NCBI GenBank assembly: GCA_963556145.1
Contig: OY744464.1
Span: 5,828,001-5,892,000 of the forward strand
Reading direction: 5' to 3'
DNA from: Hygrocybe punicea
Lineage: Eukaryota; Basidiomycota; Agaricomycetes; Agaricales; Hygrophoraceae
DNA: 64,000 bases
Positions within the stretch are counted from its first letter, which is position 1. Every line of letters begins with the position of its first letter. The notes under the pieces are model-generated. The model did not search any database and was not told where the DNA came from. It saw only the letters and a program-made list of their open reading frames with translations. Positions 57,636 through 64,000 of the stretch are shown one piece after another. The position numbers and the translations under genes are program-made.

Positions 57636-60574
57636 ATGTATGATGGTGACGCTGTACACGAACCTGTTGAACATGTGCACTATTCACCATCCGTCGTTGT
57701 ACGTTGATGTCTGATTTTTGTACCGTTTGATTGTTAACTGGTAAGCACGATACAGGCAAAAGTGGAACATGCATTGTTGCGGGAAACATATGAAATGATC
57801 TGATCCAGTTACATTGATGGGGTTCCTCCACATCGGCTGCCCAGTGCAAGAGAACAAATGTATGATCCTCATGCATCATGTGTGTTCGTGGTGGAATGGA
57901 ACATCTTCAAGTCGATGGATGCTGCAACAATTCAAGGAATCTTTCGTCATCGTCACATCCTCGTGCTCAATGCCCCTGTAGAAACAGTGGAGTTTGATAG
58001 GGAAGGTTTGGAGACATTGGGGTCTTTGTCGTCCATTCGTTCAGTGCAAGGTCCGTTTCCGGAGCGATGTCTGGGCATAGCGACTAAAGTGCCTTTGTTA
58101 GTTGCTGAATTGCGATTGGTGCCTAATATCGAGAATATGAACAAACCTGGCACATTGGAGACATTATATCAGCTTGCGCTTGACCCTGACAACGAAAGGG
58201 TTTTCAATTTCCTTGACCTTCCCATGGGTCATATGACGTTGGACCCACCTCCAAAATTTCGGTGAGCAACCTTGTTTCGAAGATCGAACACGAGATATAC
58301 CGGTCTATTCGTGAAAAGGTCCTTTTCATCATCTGAGGTTGCTTGGCACGAAACCCGCGGCCGACCGGGGTTTGTCCGCGAGCAGCCTTTAAACGACGAT
58401 TTGGCTTGGGGAACAGCAGCGACAGCTCGAGCCATTTCTTGGACACACGTAGATGATGATGGCTTTGGCACGGTGGTTATTGTCAGGACTGGCGCAAAGT
58501 ACTGGGTCCTCATGAGGCCTCGAAGGGATGCCGAATGGGATTGCAAGGCGGGCAATCTTGCGACTAACAAGGCCTATCCTCAGGAGTGGGAGCCGAGAAA
58601 ACATGGTGGGAAAGGCTTGTGGGAAGCAGAAGGATTGCTGCTCACAAAGGGTTCAGTGCTGTAAGTGGGAATATATTTCGTGACAACTCGGATGTGTGCT
58701 GAAACACACAGTTACATGAGGCCGTGCACCCCACATTATGTCCTCAGTGTGGAGCACTCCATTGTGAATGGGCGTCATCTCTATGCGACGTCAACTATAC
58801 GGGATACCTGTTATGGGATTATCCATACTTTCGTGATGAGTCATACCATCACAAACGCGGAGCATAATGTGACACGTACATTTCTGTGCCGACTTCTCAC
58901 CATGTGGATGGAGTACTTCACGAGGAACCACGAATCATCATGTGAGCTACTTTGGGCGAGGTTTACAAATTCCTGAAGATTAAAATCCTCACTGCACAGC
59001 TACTGTCTTCACCAAGTCTCATATGCCCAAGATCGAAACCGAAGACGGCTTCCTCGACCTTGTGATTGTGGGAAACCTGATCGAGCTTGCGGATATCATC
59101 AACAGGAAGTTCTACACCCATACTATATTGGCTGACATTCATGAGGAACAGAATATTGCACGATGCAGATATAGACGTTTCCAAATCTGGTTTGCAGAAC
59201 ATTTTGTTGTCTTCATGGAAGACCACTGGATCAGCCCCTCTTACATTTTCCAACGAAGTCTTTTGGAACTATCTGCTGCAATTGTTGGGTATAAATGGGA
59301 CAAGGATGGGGTTGTGAAGGCACCAGCACATTGCACAGCGAAAGCTGTTGAGTCAGCGGTCCGCTGACATTTTCAAAATGATTGGCCAGATTTGGTGCCA
59401 AAGCTGAATGAGCTGCTTCAGATCCCACCATCGGAATTCTTCTGGACCGGCCCCAAAATACACATTCAGACCCATCCAGTGGAACCCATCAGTCCCATTC
59501 TTGTTGAATGCTTAGATTTTCCACCTCATCCAATTCTGCTCGTCAACACAACTACCGGTGAAGGCGAGGTACAGGATGACACAGATACACGGGAAAAGGC
59601 GAAAGACTATGAGCGCGACAAAGGGGAGGGCACCGATGGTGAGGAAGAGGCGGATGATCCATCTAGGAAGGTGGGAGATTTAGTGGATGCAGCTGGCAAA
59701 GAGGTAGCCACAGAGGAAAACCAGGATCCACCTGCAATGGTTGGATGTGCAAACGACATGGCTGTGGACACTGAGAGGGAAGAGGATCCACCTGTAACGG
59801 TGGGAAATTCAGCCGACGTGGCTGGGGAAGATGCGGGAGAAGAAATGGACATCGCTGGCCCGAATGAGGAGGATCCACCTGAGCAGGTGGGAAATTCAAA
59901 TGACGCAGCTTCGTGGAATGAGGACGGTCTAATCATGCCCCTGGGTATGTCAAATGAGGAAGATGTAGACCATGACGAGGGGAAGCAGCAGGAAAAGAAG
60001 GGGGGGGAGGAGGGCGTGGTGCAGGGCAAGGGGGTGCAGGCGGGGGAGGTGCAGGAGGAGGGGGAGGAGGAGGAGGAGGGGGAGGAGGAGGAGGAGGGGG
60101 AGGAGGAGGAGGAGGGGGAGGAGGAGGAGGAGGGGGAGGAGGAGGAGGAGGGGGAGGAGGAGGAGGACAGGGAGCTGCAGGATGAGGAGGGGGAGCTGCA
60201 GGAGGAGGGGGAGGAGGAGGAGGAGGAGGAGGAGGGGGAGCTGCAGGAAGAGGAGGAGGAGACGGATGGGGATGGGGCAGAGGAGGAGGACGAAGAGGAG
60301 GAGGATCGAAATGAGATGGTGGGGAAGTTAAATGCACAGAGTGTGGACAGTGACGAGGGAGAGGATGACGATCAAATGGACATCTCATCTGGCAGTGATG
60401 CAGTGTATAATGATTTCGATGGATCACCCCAACCCCCGACACCCCCTTGTGAACGTCCTCGGAGGGAAGACTCGGGTACGATAAATTGCCTCAACAGCTT
60501 GTATATACACTGATATGATCATTCACACAGATTCACCAATACGTTCCACAGACCTGAAACGCCGTCGTAAGTAG
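57636..60574 (+). pseudogene. JmjC-like 2OG-Fe(II) dioxygenase, mushroom type, with two in-frame TGA
   Basis: Exon 1 57636-57698 (MYDGDAVHEPVEHVHYSPSV), then 57756-58261, 58319-58660, 58712-58941, 59000-60475 and 60531-60574. It reads SYIDGVPPHRLPSAREQMYD, FRHRHILVLNAPVE, NFLDLPMGHM, EVAWHETRGRP, WTHVDDDGFGTVVIVRTGAK (H-x-D iron ligands) and YMRPCTPHYVLSVEHSIVNG followed by RHLYATSTI (distal His candidate). This order is that of JmjC-like proteins abundant in Agaricomycetes. A long Glu/Gly-rich acidic tail (60058-60300) and a terminal KRRRK follow. TGA codons at 57801-57803 and 59365-59367 interrupt the frame, so it is either recently inactivated or my exon borders are off; the second TGA leaves the dioxygenase core intact. 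It converges with the next gene, overlapping at 60519-60574. Confidence 0.65.
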
Positions 60575-62654
60575 CCGGGAGGATCATATCATTCATATCT
60601 CGTGCCTCTTTCTTCCTGGCCTCCTCCCGGCCCTTTCGTGCGTCCCTCTCCTGTGCCTCTCGTGCCTCCCGTTCCGCCCTCTCCCACGCCTCTCGTGCCT
60701 CCCTGTCCTGTGCGTCTCGTGCCTCGCGTGCCTCCCCTTCAGCCCTCTCCCACGCCTCTCGTGCCTCCCTCTCCTGGGCCTCTCGCGTCTCCCGCTCTTG
60801 TACTTCTTGTAACTGTCTTTCCATCTCTCGGTTCTGTGCTGCTACCCGTTCTGCTTGCTCCTTTTGCTTTGCTTGTCTCTCCGTCTTCTTTTTCGTCCAC
60901 AGAAGCTTCAACGTCGATGTATCGTCATCCATCTCACTGTCGCCACCACGTCCATCAAAGCTACCACTACTTGCACTCTCGTCACTCCAACTATCGTCGC
61001 CCTCTTCGCTACTGACTGCTTTCTGTTTTCCCTTGCTGGACTTGGCGGCATTTTCTGTTTTCTTCTTGGGGTGGACTGTCTTTAATGCTGGAACATTCGA
61101 TTTGGATCTGCGAGGTCCGATAGCATTCGATTGTGCAGCTCCCATAGCACTCGATTGTGCAGCTCTGGCAGGAATAGATGTCGTTTCCCTACTGGAGTTT
61201 GATGGCGCCGAACGATCGGTCCTGGCCAAAGCAGCAGCAGCATGGAACTTCTTCTTTTTTTGCACGAATGCATTTGGTGCTCGCTGGTCGGTCTTCAGGA
61301 CGGTTTTAAATCGGAATGGTTTTTCACCGAGTTTCTGCCGTTGCAACCAAAATTGGTGGACGGTCCGAAGTTCATCGAGTTTCATTTTCCACAGTTCCCG
61401 TAGTTCTACGTGAGAGGGAAAGTAGATGTCCTCGATGTATTGGTTTCGATTTTGTCCAATTTTTCCCCATGGAACAGCGACGACGCTGTTGTTGCACATC
61501 TGACCTTCAAATGAATATGAGTACAGTAAGCTTGGCCAACGTCGAGGTACGTACGATATGACATGGTCATCAGTGATCTAAACATGTTTCTTACATCGAC
61601 CAGTGACATAGTTGACACATTCGGTACCATAGGAAAACCATCCTCATCGATCTCAAGCTTGAACGGCAGGCTTTTGTCATATCTGGTAGTTGGACCACCA
61701 TCATCGTCTTCACTGTCGGACTTCGCTCCATCGGATTCATCTGGAACACATTACATGGGAAAGATGGAACAATGGCTAATCGTACCGTCATGATTAAAAA
61801 GGGACCCCAAATGTTCATCCCATTTGGTCCAAATGTCATCCCCGTTATTTTTGAAGACGCCGATGAACTTCTTGTGTACCGGGGCCGGTGTCTCGAACCT
61901 CACAGGAAGGGAAGATAAGTATGTGATTGACACAAAGCAGGAATCGACCCACTTTCCTTTGGTTACAGTCCCATCTTCGTCTTCATATCCCACCAACATG
62001 AATATTTTTACTCCCATCTGCTCATCTATGTCCTTCATAAACTTCATCGCCGTCTTACCGAAATATTTTGCTGCTCGGCTGGATAAGGTAGAAGATTAGC
62101 ATCATGCAGACAAAAGAAGATTATTAGTACCGTCGTTTGACTTCCAAGGGTGGACCTTGCTGGTTCCAGGCGTCGGCAAGAGCTTCAAATTCTTGTTTTT
62201 TCTCTTCGGTCAAGGAACCATAAATATCACTCCACACTTTGCCATAGTGCTTGATGTAGCCGGGCTTTCCTCCAGTTTCTCCAGACAGCTCCACCGTCCT
62301 AGCGTCGATTTCCTTGGTCATCTTTTCTCTTGTAACCAACCTTGCATTCCACTTCTTTGTATATTTCGGAGCATCCTCAGTGTCGCTCTCCAATTTTGAC
62401 CGATGATTGTGGTACCAAGTTTGAATTTTCTGTATTCATGGTATAATGCTGTTAGGCTTATCTGAAGGGTAGTATTAGAATATACAGACCTGTTGCATAT
62501 TTGGGGGCCATTGTGTGTTGGTTTGTTGTGCCGATTTTTTTAAAAGTTTCCTGATCCCTTTCAGGACACGAATACGATCTTCACCAGTGGATCTCCTAAA
62601 ATCAGGATAACCGTCCTCGAGGATCTTAGTAAATTCTGGGGTGATCCACTTCAT
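60519..62654 (-). CDS. Homeodomain/HMG-like coiled-coil protein of KDZ2
   Basis: Start at 62654 (MKWITPEFTKILEDGYPDFR). Exon 1 62654-62490, intron 62489-62430, exon 2 62429-62131 starting KIQTWYHNHRSKLESD, where WYxNxR parallels WFKNER of the KDZ1 paralogue and homeodomain helix 3. It is followed by an HMG-like helical segment (YIKHYGKVWSDIYGSLTEEK). Exon 3 from 62078 reads RAAKYFGKTAMKFMKDIDEQ ... PVHKKFIGVFKNNGDDIW, then ELRTVHQFWLQRQKLGE. The C-terminal third is a charged coiled coil with EREAREAWERAE-type repeats (60610-60900). Likely a transposon-encoded DNA-binding protein (inference). A TCACGTGA box lies 115 bp upstream. Confidence 0.65.
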
Positions 62655-62768
62655 TTAGGCAAAAACTGAGGAGAATGAAGGCAAATGTCGTTGTCTGGAA
62701 CAAAGGCAGAACGTCGTTGTCCGGAACAATGGAAGAATGCCTTGTGGTGAACATGAGGTGATGACAAA

Positions 62769-62776
62769 TCACGTGA
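62769..62776. promoter_or_regulatory. TCACGTGA palindromic box upstream of the KDZ2 homeodomain-like gene
   Basis: A perfect octamer 115 bp upstream of the start codon at 62654; the same octamer precedes the paralogue in KDZ1 (28657-28664). Confidence 0.4.
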
Positions 62777-63029
62777 TTGATGGCAACAAATAGCAATGTG
62801 GATTACAAGTAGATGACTCAGGGGATTGCAAGTCGGTGCAGGACATGATTAGGAGAATATGATGAATTGTGAATATTGATAAATTCCAGAACACAAGGAT
62901 AGAGGAGCAAGTACCAAATCTGTGGCACATGGCAAGGGGTGAGTAAGAGTCCAAAGATGTAAGGTGGGTATGTTCAGAGCAGGCTGAATGAACAGATACA
63001 ACCCACCTGTTGCATTTGTGGCAACACTG

Positions 63030-63590
63030 TTCCATGGCCAGCCAAAATACCCAGACCCGTCGGCCAATCCACGTTCCATGGCCAGCCAAAATACCCAGCC
63101 AGGTCGGCCAATCCACGTTCCATGGCCAGCCGAAATACCCAGCCAGGTTGGCCAATCCATGTTCCATGGCCAGCCGAAATACCCAGCCAGGTTGGCCAAT
63201 CCATGTTCCATGGCCAGCCAAGATACGTAGTCCGGTCGGCCAATCCATGTTCCATGGCCAGCCGAAATACCCAGCCAGGTCGGCCAATCCATGTTCCATG
63301 GCCAGCCAAAATACCCAGCCAGGTTGGCCAATCCATGTTCCATGGCCAGCCAAGATACGTAGTCCGGTCGGCCAATCCATGTTCCATGGCCAGCCGACAT
63401 ACACAGGGTAGTTGGCCAATCCATGTTCCATGGCCAGCCAAAATACCCAGACCCGTCGGCCAATCCACGTTCCATGGCCAGCCAAAATACCCAGCCAGGT
63501 CGGCCAATCCACGTTCCATGGCCAGCCGAAATACCCAGCCAGGTCGGCCAATCCACGTTCCATGGCCAGCCGATATATCCCTCTGCTTCG
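63030..63590. repeat. KDZ2 right terminal satellite array, 44-bp unit
   Basis: About twelve to thirteen units of exactly 44 bp (for example CCATGG at 63032, 63076, 63120) with CCAGCCAAAATACCCAGCC and TCGGCCAATCCACGTT. Since 44 is not a multiple of three and the unit lacks stops, all three minus frames stay open for about 300 codons; these are not genes. It is the inverted counterpart of 45180-45530. Confidence 0.92.
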
Positions 63591-63868
63591 GCCAACCCAT
63601 GCTTCTCCGAACATGGAACCCTCGGCCAAGCCATCTGCCCTGGAGAAAGATATTGGTCGGCCGAGATAAGCCAGCCCACTTGGAGTGGGAATTGTCCATC
63701 TCGGCTGACCCATGTATCATGGAAAAGATATGCTGAAAGGGCTCCCCGAAAAGTCTCGGCCCAACGGTCTGACACAGGTAACAATACCCCTGAAGAACTT
63801 CGGCCCAACAGTCTATAACAGGCAACAATACCCCCACAGAACATTGGCCCAACAGTCTGAGACGGTGC

Positions 63869-64000
63869 AGCAGTTGCTGCTAGCCTCTAGGACCCTGGAG
63901 ATCCTTAGCCAGTAGATTCCATTTCCTGTAGTAGCTTAGTCATCCTTCCTTGGGTTTTCCTCAGCTTTCCCCTCCCAGCCACGGCTCCCTCTGAGCTCTT
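63869..64000. other. Flank outside KDZ2
   Basis: Only 132 bp of CT-rich sequence; nothing recognised. Confidence 0.4.

Larger units (their letters stand above)
42748..63868. mobile_element. KDZ transposon 2 (about 21 kb) with chromatin/SUMO gene cargo
   Basis: The right end (63010-63868, read inward on the minus strand) and the left end (42.75-45.53 kb) are inverted copies. Both show CAGACTGTTGGGCCAATGTT, GGGCCGAAGTTCTTCAGG and AGACTTTTCGGGG, then AGCATATCTTTTCCA, GGACAATTCCCACTCC, GACCAATATCTTTCTCCAGG, GCTTGGCCGAGGG and finally a 44-bp satellite array. The left end is enlarged by a hAT-like insertion and a palindrome. The left border is uncertain by about 200 bp because extra terminal repeat units are present. 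Cargo in order: KDZ transposase, Ulp1 protease, small gene, duplicated block, TET/JBP, SIM protein, JmjC-like, homeodomain-like. Confidence 0.82.

Noticed and set aside
59933..60442. Polyproline 169-codon minus frame and Arg/Gly-rich plus frame
   Set aside because: Shadows of the GAG repeat that encodes the acidic tail of the JmjC-like protein.
62769..63852. Three overlapping minus-strand frames of 292-331 codons full of Gly-Trp-Pro-Trp repeats
   Set aside because: They arise because the 44-bp satellite has no stop codon and rotates through all three frames; protein-like periodicity is a by-product of the terminal array.

Overview
The window looks like nuclear DNA of a basidiomycete fungus, most likely an Agaricomycete. 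Genes are split by very short GT-AG introns (about 40-65 bp). Several protein families are typical of mushroom genomes: KDZ transposases with a CxC2 cysteine cluster, a TET/JBP dioxygenase, a JmjC-like dioxygenase of the mushroom type, and a Ty3/gypsy reverse transcriptase with a FIDD catalytic box. I see no rRNA, tRNA, CRISPR array or prokaryotic signal. The species cannot be told from the sequence.

Left part (1-24.9 kb). One intact five-exon gene of unknown function (142-1268, minus) is followed by tandem repeats, about 4 kb of AT-rich DNA with MITE-like inverted repeats, one small two-exon gene (7148-7503), and then a graveyard of mobile elements. This contains three non-autonomous hAT-like elements with perfect 8-bp target duplications (5979-6869, 10001-10984, 14338-15059), three foldback (long-hairpin) elements (about 4.39-5.18, 12.16-12.88 and 15.21-15.91 kb), LTR-derived inverted copies, and a broken Ty3/gypsy element (about 13.2-24.0 kb). 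The gypsy element is split by a nearly complete two-gene PIF/Harbinger transposon (18310-22033) with 101-bp terminal repeats and a 3-bp AAT target duplication.

Middle part (24.9-42.7 kb). An 11.7-kb KDZ transposon (KDZ1, about 24958-36701) ends in inverted arrays of a 45-bp satellite. It holds a homeodomain/HMG-like gene, a PHD-finger/zinc-ribbon gene and a KDZ transposase interrupted by TGA codons. It also contains a truncated hAT-like element rich in a GTTGGGC-type repeat. Next come remnants of a hAT transposase, split by a gag-only LTR retrotransposon (38695-42534).

Right part (about 42.75-63.87 kb). A second, roughly 21-kb KDZ transposon (KDZ2) ends in inverted arrays of a different 44-bp satellite. 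It carries a KDZ transposase and a Ulp1-type SUMO protease (both minus), a possible small gene, a complete TET/JBP-type 2OG-Fe(II) dioxygenase, a 604-residue protein ending in a textbook SUMO-interacting motif, a JmjC-like dioxygenase with a long acidic tail, and a homeodomain/HMG-like coiled-coil protein. Linkage of TET/JBP genes to KDZ transposons is established for mushroom genomes. Here a DNA-base oxidation gene, a second dioxygenase, a SUMO protease and a SUMO-binding protein sit inside one set of inverted terminal arrays, which suggests that the transposon carries its own chromatin and SUMO toolkit. A fourth hAT-like element (42958-44350) is inserted in its left terminal array.
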